Shown: positions 39,859 to 48,176 of the stretch, piece by piece | Layout of the letters: each line of letters begins with the position of its first letter | Numbering within the stretch: the first letter of the stretch is position 1 | Assembly: GCA_022821545.1 (NCBI GenBank) | Contig: JAJEDJ010000003.1 | Coordinates: 1-64,000, forward strand | Length of the DNA: 64,000 bases | Source of the DNA: Caldilineaceae bacterium | GTDB lineage: Bacteria > Chloroflexota > Anaerolineae > Caldilineales > Caldilineaceae | Direction: 5' to 3' | Made by a program: the position numbers and the translations under genes | The notes under the pieces: model-generated | The model's database searches: none | What the model saw: the letters and a program-made list of their open reading frames with translations, nothing else | Told to the model about the DNA's origin: nothing

Positions 39859-40305
39859 ATGACTGTGGCAGCGCCCAAACAGAAACTCAAGTGGTTCCGA
39901 CCTGACGTGAACACCAAGTTTCATATCGACTACAATTGGTGGGAGCAGAGCGGACGGAATTTCCGACTATACCTGCGCGATCAGCTATGTACGGAATGCC
40001 GGGACCGGTTTCAGGACCACAGAGATACCGAAGATGTGGATTGGATCGACCCGGAAACGGGAGAGGTCCACCGCACGGATGCCCTCTGGGAATGCCTGCG
40101 CAGCCGTTGCACCAAAGATCCGGACTACATCAACGAGCATCTTTCGCTGACGGCGGCCTGCTTCCGCGTCTTTCTGGCCAACGACAATACCCCGCTCAGC
40201 CCTTCTGAATTGAATCAGCTCCTCCCGTGGAAACCGGCGCGCACGATTCTGCAGACGCTTGGCGGGCGCGTGGTCTATCTCGGTCTCCGGCCGGTGCGCG
40301 AATAG
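39859..40305 (+). CDS. Hypothetical protein with Cys-pair motif, partner of the preceding gene
   Basis: A 148-residue soluble protein, not recognised. It begins with a basic, aromatic segment (KLKWFRPDVNTKFHIDYNWW). Cysteines occur as LCTECRDR near residue 45 and WECLRSRC near 80, so a small zinc site is possible. The C-terminal 50 residues (TAACFRVFLANDNTPLSPSE ... ILQTLGGRVVYLGL) look like a winged helix and recall the LTPEELLPE region of the preceding protein. GAAGAAG precedes the ATG. The gene is followed by a strong hairpin that marks the end of the transcript. Confidence 0.6.
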   Translation: MTVAAPKQKLKWFRPDVNTKFHIDYNWWEQSGRNFRLYLRDQLCTECRDRFQDHRDTEDVDWIDPETGEVHRTDALWECLRSRCTKDPDYINEHLSLTAACFRVFLANDNTPLSPSELNQLLPWKPARTILQTLGGRVVYLGLRPVRE

Positions 40306-40312
40306 ACAACTG

Positions 40313-40346
40313 GTGCGGGAAGAGAGCGCGGCTCTCCCTTCCCGCA
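40313..40346. terminator. Bidirectional terminator-like hairpin
   Basis: Between the convergent genes ending at 40305 and 40349 lies a long hairpin. GGGAAGAGAGC pairs with GCTCTC-CC-TTCCC around a GCG loop, with a two-base CC bulge, and the stem extends at the base by TGC/GCA. No long T-run follows, so the call rests on stem strength and on its position between two stops. Confidence 0.6.
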
Positions 40347-40348
40347 GT

Positions 40349-41236
40349 TCAGTTGCGGCACTCCCCTTTCGACCCGTTCTCTGCCCTCGCCAGCAGGTCC
40401 TGCGCAGCGCGATACATCGGCATATCTACCATTTTGCCGTCGAGTACGCAGACCCCGCGCCCGGCCCGTTGATGAGCCTCAAAAACGGCAATCAGCCTTC
40501 GTGCCCCCGCCACTTCATTGAAATCTGGAGTGAAGGCGCGGTTGATGACGTCCAATTGGCGAGGATGGATGGCCAGTTTGCCGCGGAAGCCCATATTCTG
40601 AACAGCCTCACACTCCTCAGCCAGGCCGGAACTGTCGGCCAGATCCGTATACACGGTGTCGACTGCCTGTAGACCGAAGGCGGCCGCCGTGGTCACGACC
40701 GCGCTGCGGGCATAGAAGATCTCCCACCCGTCGCGCGAGCGCTGCGCGCCGATGTCGCCGGCAAAATCCTCCGCGCCAAAGGCCAGCGCAGCTATTCTGG
40801 GACCGGCGCGAGCAATTTCGGGCAGATTCACCACCCCCGCAGCGCTCTCCACAAGCGGCAGCAGCCGCACGGTTCCGACGGACATTCCCGCCTTGCGTTC
40901 CAGTGCTTCTAACTGTTCGTCCACGCGTTGCAGGTCGGCGGCGGACTCGACTTTCGGGACCACGTAGATCTGGGGCGCGGCCGCAAAAGTCTCGAGTAGA
41001 TCGTCCGGCCAGAACGGGCTGTGGACCGCGTTGATGCGAATGCAGCGCAGCGGGCCGTCTGCCGGCAGCGCCTGGAACGACTCCACCAGCAGCGAGCGCG
41101 CCTCCTCTTTGCGGCTGGGTGCGACCGCGTCCTCGAGATCGGCGATGATGGCGTCGGCGGGCAGCTCAGCGCCTTTGGCGATCTTGCGGGCCGAGTCGGC
41201 AGGCATGAACAGGAGAGAGCGCAGTCGCAGGGTCAT
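40349..41236 (-). CDS. HpcH/HpaI or CitE-like CoA-ester lyase
   Basis: A 295-residue TIM-barrel protein of the citrate lyase beta-subunit-like group. RSLLFMPADSARKIAKGAEL opens the barrel, DAIIADLEDAVAPSRKEEAR holds the Mg-binding Glu/Asp, and RCIRINAVHSPFWPDDL holds the Arg-x-Asn motif. VRLLPLVESAAGVVNLPEI contains the second Glu, and LAFGAEDFAGDIG the catalytic-site Asp. Enzymes of this type cleave malyl-, citramalyl- or similar CoA thioesters. The ATG at 41236 is preferred; a GTG at 41251 is in frame. It converges with the orphan pair and has no pathway neighbours. Confidence 0.88.
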   Translation of the reverse strand: MTLRLRSLLFMPADSARKIAKGAELPADAIIADLEDAVAPSRKEEARSLLVESFQALPADGPLRCIRINAVHSPFWPDDLLETFAAAPQIYVVPKVESAADLQRVDEQLEALERKAGMSVGTVRLLPLVESAAGVVNLPEIARAGPRIAALAFGAEDFAGDIGAQRSRDGWEIFYARSAVVTTAAAFGLQAVDTVYTDLADSSGLAEECEAVQNMGFRGKLAIHPRQLDVINRAFTPDFNEVAGARRLIAVFEAHQRAGRGVCVLDGKMVDMPMYRAAQDLLARAENGSKGECRN

Positions 41237-41557
41237 GGCTAGGGTCCGCACGGGAGGGTGGGCGTGTACTGGTCCTGTCCGGGCTGTTCACAGCACATCT
41301 CATTCTACACCTTTTGCGCGCATACGGCAGGTTGGCCCAGCAGGGAGAGAGTTTGAACAGGCTGGCCGAATAACATTCCGCTCTTGAAAGTCAGACCGGG
41401 TTTCGTCAGGTTCGGCAGACTTCCACAATCGGACCGTTTTTCTGACACTATTGAAGAATTATACCGATTTTGATTGACATTGACAGGAAAACGTGGTGGA
41501 ATATGCACGGTGTTATTCAGAATCTCATCCACCTTACCCCGACAGACGGGAGACTCC
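41237..41557. other. Divergent intergenic region with promoter of the XRE gene
   Basis: About 320 bases between divergent genes. It carries a tandem -35-like element at 41474-41485 feeding the XRE/ImmA gene. No other gene was seen. Confidence 0.5.
41474..41507 (+). promoter_or_regulatory. Candidate promoter of the XRE/ImmA-PIN module
   Basis: Two consecutive perfect -35 hexamers TTGACA (41474-41479 and 41480-41485) precede a -10-like TATGCA (41502-41507) at 16 bases from the second copy. Transcription would start about 45 bases before the ATG at 41558. Confidence 0.5.
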
Positions 41558-42802
41558 ATGCAGAGACAGCTGCTCGATTCAATACCTCCGCCCGTGATCG
41601 GACGGCGCCTCCAGGAGGCGCGCAAGGCTCGCGGCCTGACGCAGCAGGATGTGGCCGACTCCTTGGAAATCGCCCGTACTACTGTTACCGCACTGGAAAA
41701 GGGCGAACGGCGTACTCGACCGGATGAACTGATAAAAATGGCCCGAATGTTTGGCCGACCTGTGGGTGACTTCGTCGGCCGGAAAGACCCGATTCCCGGC
41801 TTCTCCGAACAGTTGCGGGGCGCAGTCCCCAATCTGGATTCTCAGAAGGCCCAGGACGAACTGCGGCAGGCGATCGAGTTATTTCAACGCTTGTGCGAAG
41901 ACGGTCTACATCTTGAATCCCTGAACGAAATGCCTCTCGTTCGCAGCTATCCGCCCCAATACCGCACGGACGGGATCTCTCCTGAGGTTGCGGCGGAGGA
42001 TGTGGCTTCAGCCGAACGACACCGTCTGGCGCTCGGCGACGGGCCGCTCCCGAATCTGAGAGACGTTCTTGAGAACGACGTAGGCATTCGAGTCTTCTCA
42101 ATCGAACTGCCTTTGCCGGTGGAGGGCATATTCGTCTACACGGATGAACTCGGCGGCTGTATCGCCGTTAACGCCCGCCATCCATGGACCCGACGGCGAT
42201 GGACGCTGGCGCAGGAGTATGGCCGCTTTCTCACGGACCGCTTCCGGTCGGAGGTATCCATGTTGGGAGGGGTTGGTCCCTCACGTCGCAGAGACCGCAT
42301 TGCGGATGCCTTTGCCCGCTGCCTCCTCATGCCGGCTTCAGGTTTGCGGCGCAGGTTTAATGAACTGTATCGCGCGGCTCGCGGCAAAATCACGGCTGCG
42401 GAGATCTGCCGCCTTGCCCATCACTACTCCGTACCTGTAGAAACGATGATGCTGCGTCTTGAGGAGTTCCGTCTTCTGCCGGCAGGAACGTGGGGGCGTC
42501 TACGCGATGCCGGCTACGAGACGCGAGAGGCACAGGGGCAGTCAAGCCTGCCTCCCCGTCCCGATGACGAACGGACTTTGCCTTTGCGCTATCAATACCT
42601 GGCTGCCCTTGCCTATGAAGAGGGAAAGCTGACCGAAGGTGAGTTGGCGCGCTATCTTCGAGTCGACCGCGTAGCCGCTAGGCGGCTGGTCCAAGAACTG
42701 TCTCGGTCTTCGCTGCTCCAGGATGAAGGCCAAGTCACCCCCTCCTCCATTGAACTCAAGAGCAGAGTCGTCGGAGCGAAGGAACCATTGCCCCATTCGT
42801 AG
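41558..42802 (+). CDS. XRE regulator fused to degenerate ImmA/IrrE domain (antitoxin-like)
   Basis: A 414-residue protein. Residues about 15-70 form a Cro/C1-type HTH (IGRRLQEARKARGLTQQDVA ... LEKGERRTRPDEL). Residues about 165-290 match the ImmA/IrrE (COG2856) fold. The zinc-protease motif HExxH, usually found as FTLAHELGH, reads WTLAQEYGR here (Gln219 to Arg223), so both metal-binding His are lost and proteolysis is unlikely. A C-terminal winged-helix-like segment (LTEGELARYLRVDRVAARRL) follows. The ATG at 41558 was chosen because the HTH begins nearby. It lies 71 bases before a PIN nuclease gene, and the pair forms a toxin-antitoxin-like module. Confidence 0.82.
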   Translation: MQRQLLDSIPPPVIGRRLQEARKARGLTQQDVADSLEIARTTVTALEKGERRTRPDELIKMARMFGRPVGDFVGRKDPIPGFSEQLRGAVPNLDSQKAQDELRQAIELFQRLCEDGLHLESLNEMPLVRSYPPQYRTDGISPEVAAEDVASAERHRLALGDGPLPNLRDVLENDVGIRVFSIELPLPVEGIFVYTDELGGCIAVNARHPWTRRRWTLAQEYGRFLTDRFRSEVSMLGGVGPSRRRDRIADAFARCLLMPASGLRRRFNELYRAARGKITAAEICRLAHHYSVPVETMMLRLEEFRLLPAGTWGRLRDAGYETREAQGQSSLPPRPDDERTLPLRYQYLAALAYEEGKLTEGELARYLRVDRVAARRLVQELSRSSLLQDEGQVTPSSIELKSRVVGAKEPLPHS

Positions 42803-42873
42803 AGGATGACAGGTTTCTCCGTTGGTGAACGATCACACCCTGCCGAACCGGACTCTTAAAGGAATTTCCCTTC

Positions 42874-43443
42874 GTGACGCGCCGTTTTGACGCGATTCTT
42901 CTTGACGCCAGTTGCCTCCTCAACCTCTACGCCACAGGTCGCCTGCGAGACATCGTTTACGCACTCCCTAATCAATTCTGGGCTGCCGACTTTGTGGTTG
43001 AACGCGAAGTTCTGTTTGTTTGGCGTCGGAGCGCGGTCGATGGCGAGGATGTGAAGGAACCTGTAGATCTGACATTCTTAATTGATGAAGGCCTGATTCA
43101 GTTGATGCGCCTCGATAAACCGGAAGAGGAGGCCGCTTTCGTGGCGTTGGCCGCTGAACTTGACGATGGCGAAGCGGTAACCGGCGCGCTTGCCTATCAC
43201 CGCGGCTGCGCTGTGGCAACCGACGATCGCAAGGCCCGCCGGGTACTTGGACAACTCAGCCCACCGGTGGAACTGGTCTCCACCCTGGAACTGCTTAAAC
43301 GATGGGGCAAGGAAGCTCAAGTTCCCAGGGACGAACTGGGCGCGGCCATGGCCGCGATGCAATTCAGCGCGAGCTATAGACCCAGCAGGCGCGACCCGCT
43401 ATATGAATGGTGGCGGTCGGTTGCCAGTCATTCAGGGAGTTGA
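42874..43443 (+). CDS. PIN-domain ribonuclease-like toxin
   Basis: A 189-residue PIN-fold protein. Acidic residues expected for the Mg site are Asp11 in AILLDASCLLNLY, Glu100 in LDDGEAVTGALAY, and Asp117/Asp118 in AVATDDRKARR. It starts at GTG 42874; AAAGGAAT lies about 12 bases upstream. PIN proteins of VapC type cleave tRNA or rRNA and are silenced by the antitoxin encoded upstream. The length is greater than typical VapC (about 130), with a C-terminal extension of about 50 residues (FSASYRPSRRDPLYEWWRS). The XRE/ImmA gene upstream is its probable antitoxin and autoregulator. Confidence 0.8.
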   Translation: MTRRFDAILLDASCLLNLYATGRLRDIVYALPNQFWAADFVVEREVLFVWRRSAVDGEDVKEPVDLTFLIDEGLIQLMRLDKPEEEAAFVALAAELDDGEAVTGALAYHRGCAVATDDRKARRVLGQLSPPVELVSTLELLKRWGKEAQVPRDELGAAMAAMQFSASYRPSRRDPLYEWWRSVASHSGS

Positions 43444-43753
43444 CCTGGCAGCTCCGGACACACTTTCGCGACATGCGGTTTCACTTTGCAAGCGCCTGCG
43501 TTCGCGCGGCCCGTTTGGCCTCAATCCTCCTCAGTGCCGGCGCGACAACTACGCCGATGTGCATGAAGATATGCATCCGGGCGGGGCTGAACAATCTGTT
43601 GAAGAGCCGGTAGGCCGCAGGCGCGACCCGCACGAGGACCCCTTGCCCCGGATTCGGTAGGCGGGGTTGCCCGGATTCAGTGCCTGTGCTAGACTTCGCC
43701 CAGCGAAATTCGTTCCTCACCCCACCGCATTCAGTTCTCCCATCTGACAGTAG
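43444..43753. other. Intergenic region before the bactofilin gene
   Basis: About 310 bases with no gene I can support. It contains a promoter candidate at 43667-43695 and two copies of CCGGATTC around it. Confidence 0.5.
43667..43695 (+). promoter_or_regulatory. Candidate bactofilin promoter
   Basis: TTGCCC (43667-43672), a 17-base spacer and TAGACT (43690-43695) lie about 58 bases before the ATG at 43754. Confidence 0.4.
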
Positions 43754-44221
43754 ATGGAGGCCTTCAACAGGGGAATACAGGTGTTTCGACGAAACGAGCG
43801 ACCGCAGCCGGACGCGATCGAGGTCATCATTGGGCCCAGGGCCACCTACAGCGGCGCTTTGCGCAGTGACAGCAGCATTCGCATCGATGGTGTGGTCGAG
43901 AGCGGGTTGCTGGAAACGCTGGCCAATGTCATTCTGACGGAAGCTGCCCGCGTTAACTGCGAAATTCGGGCCCGAAACGTGAGCATTCGGGGATATTTCG
44001 ACGGCGTCATACGGGCAGACCGGGTTGAGCTGTTGGCGGGCTGCTACGTGCGCGGCGCGCTTCACGTGAACAGTTTCCTGCTGGATGAGGGCGCCACCCT
44101 TGAAGGGGAGCTGTACATGCGGAGTGAGAACGCAGAGGAGCCGCTGGATCTGCCCGTCGATACGGAGGCGTCGGTCGTCCTGCCCGGCGCTCAATCCCGG
44201 GAAGAGCCGGAGTTCAGTTAG
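43754..44221 (+). CDS. Bactofilin-family polymer-forming cytoskeletal protein
   Basis: A 155-residue bactofilin. The core, residues about 25-125, is a right-handed beta-helix of short repeats: IIGPRATYSGALRSDSSIRI, DGVVESGLLETLANVILTEA, then CEIRARNVSIRGYFDG and RVELLAGCYVRGALHV. Bactofilins self-assemble into filaments that scaffold envelope enzymes and polar structures without nucleotide. A disordered acidic tail follows. ATG 43754 is used here; a GTG at 43781 with AGGGGAAT upstream is a credible alternative that removes nine residues. plsY follows after about 100 bases. Confidence 0.85.
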   Translation: MEAFNRGIQVFRRNERPQPDAIEVIIGPRATYSGALRSDSSIRIDGVVESGLLETLANVILTEAARVNCEIRARNVSIRGYFDGVIRADRVELLAGCYVRGALHVNSFLLDEGATLEGELYMRSENAEEPLDLPVDTEASVVLPGAQSREEPEFS

Positions 44222-44318
44222 CCTATGACCGCTGCAGGCGCGAGACCATCCTGTTTTTTGGGCGAAGGGGGCCCGGGACCGCGGTCGCTCCGCTGCAAAG
44301 AGTAACGGCGCCTCTACT

Positions 44319-44954
44319 ATGGAATTTCTGCTGATCATCGCCGGTGCGTTGCTCGGCTATCTGCTTGGGTCGGTGCCGGTTGGCTTGCTGGCCGCCGGCG
44401 TATACGGGGTCGATATCCGCACCGTGGGCAGCGGGCGCACCGGCGCGACGAACGCATGGCGCGCGGCCGGTCTGAAGGCGGCTGTCCCCACGCTGCTCGG
44501 TGACGCGCTCAAGGGCGCCGCCGCGGTGTTCTTGATTCGCTACCTTGCGGGGGCGTTTTTCCCCAATATGGACGCGATCGCGGTCGCCGCGGCCGCGGCG
44601 TTCGCTGGCGCTGCCGCGGTGGTCGGTCACAACTGGTCCCTCTATCTGGGCTTTAAGGGGGGCGCCGGTGGAATCACGACTGCCGCCACCATACTGGCGA
44701 TCTCGCCGCTTATCGGCGGGGTCGTGTGCCTTGTCGGGCTTCTCCTGATCTGGTGGAGCCGTATGGCTTCGATCGGCACCTACAGCGTCAGTGTGACTTC
44801 GCTCGTGTGCGCGCTCGTCTTTGCCGTCGCCGGCCTGACCCCCTGGCCCTATCTGATCTTTGGTCTTGTTGCCTACCTGGCCGTCACACTCTCTCTCAGC
44901 CGCAATCGCCAGGCGCTCAAAGATGGCGAGGAGCGGGTGATTACCCTGTGGTAA
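44319..44954 (+). CDS. plsY: Glycerol-3-phosphate acyltransferase PlsY
   Basis: A 211-residue inner-membrane enzyme with about five transmembrane helices. It acylates glycerol-3-phosphate from acyl-phosphate, the first step of phospholipid synthesis. LLGYLLGSVPVGLLAAG is motif 1. GSGRTGATNAWRAAG is the glycerol-3-phosphate-binding loop (family GSGNxGATN). GHNWSLYLGFKGGAGGITTA is motif 3, with GFKGGAG where most members have KFKGGKG. The protein ends in a basic tail (LSRNRQALKDGEERV). The partner PlsX is not in the window. Confidence 0.92.
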   Translation: MEFLLIIAGALLGYLLGSVPVGLLAAGVYGVDIRTVGSGRTGATNAWRAAGLKAAVPTLLGDALKGAAAVFLIRYLAGAFFPNMDAIAVAAAAAFAGAAAVVGHNWSLYLGFKGGAGGITTAATILAISPLIGGVVCLVGLLLIWWSRMASIGTYSVSVTSLVCALVFAVAGLTPWPYLIFGLVAYLAVTLSLSRNRQALKDGEERVITLW

Positions 44955-44987
44955 TCGTCCCCAGCGACATCCCCATATTGGCCTTTA

Positions 44988-45017
44988 TTGGACTAGATAT
45001 TTCAACCTCGGTATAAT
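44988..45017 (+). promoter_or_regulatory. Sigma70-type promoter of the catalase gene
   Basis: TTGGAC (44988-44993), an 18-base spacer and a perfect TATAAT (45012-45017) lie about 45 bases before the catalase ATG. No OxyR- or PerR-like box was recognised around it. Confidence 0.7.
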
Positions 45018-45062
45018 TTTGAGTCAGGAAAAGGCTCTTCATACACATGAAAGGCGATAACG

Positions 45063-46625
45063 ATGTCTGAACGCAAACAGCTGACAACCGCCCACGGAGC
45101 GCCGGTTGGAGACAATCAAAACTCATTGACCGCCGGCCCGCGCGGTCCGCTTCTGATGCAGGACTATCAACTCCTGGAGAAGATGGCCACCTTCAACCGC
45201 GAACGCGTCCCGGAGCGGGTTGTGCATGCCAAAGGTTCGGGTGCCTACGGAACCTTCACGGTTACAAATGATGTCACGCGCTACACCAAGGCCAGGATCT
45301 TCTCCGAAGTAGGTAAGCGGACCGACTGTCTCCTCCGCTTCTCGACCGTCGCAGGGGAACGCGGCGCCGCAGACGCTGAGCGCGACGTGCGCGGCTTCGC
45401 TGTCAAATTCTACACCGACGACGGAAACTGGGATATGGTCGGCAACAATACCCCGGTCTTCTTCGTTCGCGATCCCTACAAATTCGGCGACTTCATCCAT
45501 ACACAGAAGCGCGACCCCAAGACGAACATGCGCTCCGGCACAGCCATGTGGGACTTCTGGTCGCTCTCCCCCGAAAGCCTGCACCAGGTCACCATCCTCA
45601 TGAGCGATCGCGGTCTGCCCCAGGGGTATCGTTTTGTCAACGGATACAGCAGCCATACCTACAGCTTTATCAATGCAGACAATGAGCGCTTCTGGATAAA
45701 GTTCCACTTCAAGACGATGCAGGGCATCAAAACATGGACCAATGCCCAGGCCTCCGAAATTGTCGGGCAGGATCGCGAAAGCTCGCAGCGAGACCTCTTC
45801 GACGCCATCGAGAGCGGAGACTATCCGAAATGGCGCGTCTGCGTCCAGGTTATGCCCGAAGAGGATGCCGACACATACCACCTCAACCCTTTCGACCTGA
45901 CCAAAGTCTGGCCCCATGGCGACTACCCCCTGATCGAAATCGGCATCATGGAACTCAATCGCAACCCCGAAAACTACTTTGCCGACATCGAGCAGGCCGC
46001 CTTTGAACCCTCAAATATCGTTCCCGGCATCAGCTTCTCGCCGGACAAAATGCTCCAGGCGCGGATTATGTCCTACGCCGATGCTCACCGCTACCGCATC
46101 GGTGTCAACTATTCCGCCCTTCCGGCCAACCAGCCTCAGTGCCCGGTTCACACCTATCACCGCGATGGCAACCTGCGTTTTGACGGCAACTTCGGCGGCG
46201 CTGTCAACTATGAGCCGAATAGCATGGGAGGACCGGTCGAAGATTCCCGCAGCCTCGAGCCGCCGCTCAAGGTTTCCGGCGATGCCGACCGCTACAACCA
46301 TCGCGAAGGCAACGACGACTATACGCAGCCCGGCAACCTCTTCCGCCTGATGAGCAGCGGCCAGAAAGAGCAGCTGTTCAGCAATATCGCCGAAGCGATG
46401 GATGGCGTGCCCGAACGTATCCAGACCCGGCAGCTTGTTCACTTCTATAAGGCCGATCCGGACTATGCTTGCGGCGTGGCCGGGAAGCTGAACCTCACCC
46501 ATCTCTCCGAGAAGGTTGCCGCCCTCGCGGACCTGTCTCTGGCTGAACTCATTGCGAAGACCAGCGCAGAAGCATACACGGAACCGGCAACGCCGGAAGC
46601 CTCGCTGGCCAAAGCCGCCGACTGA
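45063..46625 (+). CDS. katA: Monofunctional heme catalase (small-subunit clade)
   Basis: A 520-residue cytoplasmic catalase that dismutates hydrogen peroxide. Distal His55 is in [13 protein letters not shown], Asn128 in [12 protein letters not shown], and the proximal heme ligand Tyr338 in [31 protein letters not shown] is the clade signature. The length (about 480-520) fits small-subunit clade 3 enzymes with NADPH-binding capacity rather than the 700-residue clade 2 type. AAAGG lies before the ATG at 45063. A promoter sits upstream and an intrinsic terminator downstream, so it is a single-gene transcript. Confidence 0.95.
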   Translation: MSERKQLTTAHGAPVGDNQNSLTAGPRGPLLMQDYQLLEKMATFNRERVPERVVHAKGSGAYGTFTVTNDVTRYTKARIFSEVGKRTDCLLRFSTVAGERGAADAERDVRGFAVKFYTDDGNWDMVGNNTPVFFVRDPYKFGDFIHTQKRDPKTNMRSGTAMWDFWSLSPESLHQVTILMSDRGLPQGYRFVNGYSSHTYSFINADNERFWIKFHFKTMQGIKTWTNAQASEIVGQDRESSQRDLFDAIESGDYPKWRVCVQVMPEEDADTYHLNPFDLTKVWPHGDYPLIEIGIMELNRNPENYFADIEQAAFEPSNIVPGISFSPDKMLQARIMSYADAHRYRIGVNYSALPANQPQCPVHTYHRDGNLRFDGNFGGAVNYEPNSMGGPVEDSRSLEPPLKVSGDADRYNHREGNDDYTQPGNLFRLMSSGQKEQLFSNIAEAMDGVPERIQTRQLVHFYKADPDYACGVAGKLNLTHLSEKVAALADLSLAELIAKTSAEAYTEPATPEASLAKAAD

Positions 46626-46742
46626 CCATCCAGCAACATATCCGTTAAGGTCATTCGCAATAGTGAGTACGCTAGGAGGAGTACGCAAAGGGGACAACTG
46701 ACACGTACAATTAGAACCGATTTCATGTCGCAGCCGCAATCA

Positions 46743-46771
46743 GAGCCGACCGGGCAGCCGGTCGGCTTTTT
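46743..46771 (+). terminator. Rho-independent terminator after catalase
   Basis: GCCGACCGG (46745-46753), a GCAG loop and CCGGTCGGC (46758-46766) form a perfect 9-bp stem followed directly by TTTTT (46767-46771). It is 120 bases after the catalase stop. Confidence 0.88.
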
Positions 46772-46883
46772 CGCCCCTGAATCCGCTACTGTAACCGCGG
46801 CTGTATCCGCCACTGTATCCGCCACTGCATGGAACCTGCCTTCTCTGACCATCGTCCTATTGTGTGATCGCGACCGTTGTCGA

Positions 46884-46912
46884 ATTAGCACGTATGATCT
46901 ATTTGTGCTAAT
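46884..46912. promoter_or_regulatory. CIRCE-like inverted repeat upstream of the VOC gene
   Basis: ATTAGCAC (46884-46891) and GTGCTAAT (46905-46912) are perfect inverted arms separated by 13 bases. The HrcA operator CIRCE is TTAGCACTC-N9-GAGTGCTAA, that is, TTAGCAC and GTGCTAA separated by 13. The outer seven bases of both arms and the spacing therefore match exactly; only the two inner bases of each arm differ. A -10-like TATGAT (46893-46898) lies inside it. It ends 65 bases before the VOC start, a normal operator position. Confidence 0.65.
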
Positions 46913-46977
46913 CTGATAAAAGTCTGCATCGCGCAGGCGATAATCTTACCGAATTCTGTCAAAGGAAGGAGAGTTTC

Positions 46978-47775
46978 ATGCAGGTAGTAAAAAGTTATCC
47001 GGACAACATGTTCTGTTGGGTGGACCTCGCGACCACCGACCCCGCCGGGGCCAAGGAGTTCTTCAGCGGCCTCTTTGGATGGGGCTACTTTGATATTCCA
47101 ACGCCAATGGGCACTCACTACACGCTGTGCCAGATTGACGGCTATAACGTTGCCGGCCTTAGCAACCTGCCCCAGGAGATGGCCGACCAGGGGATTCCGC
47201 CTGTCTGGTCTTCCTACATCAAGCACGACGATGTCGATGCAGTGGCCGAAAGAGCGGTTGCGGCCGGCGGAACGGTGGCAATGCCGGCAATGGATGTCAT
47301 GGAGTCTGGGCGAATGATCGTACTCCAGGACCCGACGGGGGCGATGGTTGGTCTCTGGCAGCCGAAAGAGCATATCGGCGCGCAACTGGTCAACATGCCC
47401 AACGCGCTCGTCTGGAACGAGCTCCAGACCAAGGATGTCGACACCGCGCGCAACTTCTATGGGGAAGTATTCGGTTGGGGCCATGACCAGGACCCGAACG
47501 GCTATAACCTCTTCAAGTTGGGCGACCGTATGCAGGCCGGCATGTTGAAGATGGACGACTCCTGGGGTGACGTTCCGCCCAATTGGGCGCCCTACTTCAT
47601 GTCCGAGGACATCGAGGCGACGGCGGCCAGGGCAAAGGAGTTGGGCGGCGTCATTCATGTTCCGCCGACCGATACGGGCACGGTTGGACGGTTCGCGGTT
47701 ATCGGGGACCCGCAGGGCGGGGTCTTCACCTCAATGCAGTTTGACGGGCCGGTAGATCCCCCGCCGGGCTACTAG
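46978..47775 (+). CDS. VOC-superfamily (glyoxalase/dioxygenase-fold) protein, two domains
   Basis: A 265-residue protein with two vicinal-oxygen-chelate modules, residues about 8-125 and 138-255. Each starts with a paired-beta unit: FCWVDLATTDPAGAKEFFSG and VWNELQTKDVDTARNFYGEV. Each ends with VLQDPTGAMVGLWQP or VIGDPQGGVFTSMQF. It resembles the mycobacterial CFP-30B/27-kDa antigen group, hydroxylases or glyoxalase-like proteins of unknown substrate. AAGGAAGGAGAG gives a very strong ribosome-binding site. The CIRCE-like palindrome upstream suggests control by HrcA or a related repressor. Confidence 0.85.
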   Translation: MQVVKSYPDNMFCWVDLATTDPAGAKEFFSGLFGWGYFDIPTPMGTHYTLCQIDGYNVAGLSNLPQEMADQGIPPVWSSYIKHDDVDAVAERAVAAGGTVAMPAMDVMESGRMIVLQDPTGAMVGLWQPKEHIGAQLVNMPNALVWNELQTKDVDTARNFYGEVFGWGHDQDPNGYNLFKLGDRMQAGMLKMDDSWGDVPPNWAPYFMSEDIEATAARAKELGGVIHVPPTDTGTVGRFAVIGDPQGGVFTSMQFDGPVDPPPGY

Positions 47776-47806
47776 GGGCGCGCCGGGGCGCCGTAATCTG
47801 CTGCGC

Positions 47807-47862
47807 TGCGTATTGCAGACTGCGTATTGCTAACTGCGTACCGCTAACTGCGTACCGCGTAG
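47807..47862. repeat. 14-bp tandem repeat, four copies
   Basis: Four consecutive 14-base units begin TGCGTA (47807, 47821, 47835, 47849): TGCGTATTGCAGAC, TGCGTATTGCTAAC, TGCGTACCGCTAAC and TGCGTACCGCGTAG. Divergence rises gradually between neighbours, as in an ageing tandem array. Confidence 0.9.
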
Positions 47863-47907
47863 CAGGGGCCCGGCGCCCTCCCCCTCTCTCTCCTCTCTCC
47901 TCTCTCA

Positions 47908-48176
47908 CTGTTGAGCTGTTGAATGAAACGGGGAGATCCCCCAATATAAGTGCCAAAATGTGTCAAAATGTGTCAAAGTCCTTCGGCGCTCTCACGATTT
48001 AGCCACTGCATGGAAAGGGGGGGGTCCCCCCAAAAGTCTGTCAAAACTTGTCAAAGTCTGTCAAAACTTGCCAAAATCCCCGAATGCTCTCTCAGTTGAA
48101 CCGTTGAATGGAACGGGGGAGTCCCCCCAGGAAAAGTGTCAAAAAAGTGTCAAAATGTGACGAAATCCTTCAGCGT
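47908..48176. repeat. Three-unit array of G/C hairpin plus TGTCAAA iterations
   Basis: Each of three units of about 90-100 bases has the same order. First GTTGAATG or GCATGG, then a G-run/C-run snapback (47930-47942, 48017-48031, 48115-48128), then two to four iterations of a TGTCAAA core, and then AATCC/GTCC plus an RCGYTCTC-like end. The array is bounded on both sides by CTCTCCTCTCTCCTCTCTC. I know no named element with this structure. Confidence 0.8.

Larger units (their letters stand above)
46626..46977. other. Intergenic region between catalase and VOC gene
   Basis: It contains the catalase terminator (46743-46771), a 12-base tandem repeat CTGTATCCGCCA (46801-46812, 46813-46824, third partial copy), and a CIRCE-like palindrome (46884-46912). 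No gene is supported. Confidence 0.6.

Noticed and set aside
47960..48160. Small open frame across the TGTCAAA repeats
   Set aside because: Its low-complexity Lys/Val-rich product comes from the DNA repeats, and there is no ribosome-binding site or homology.
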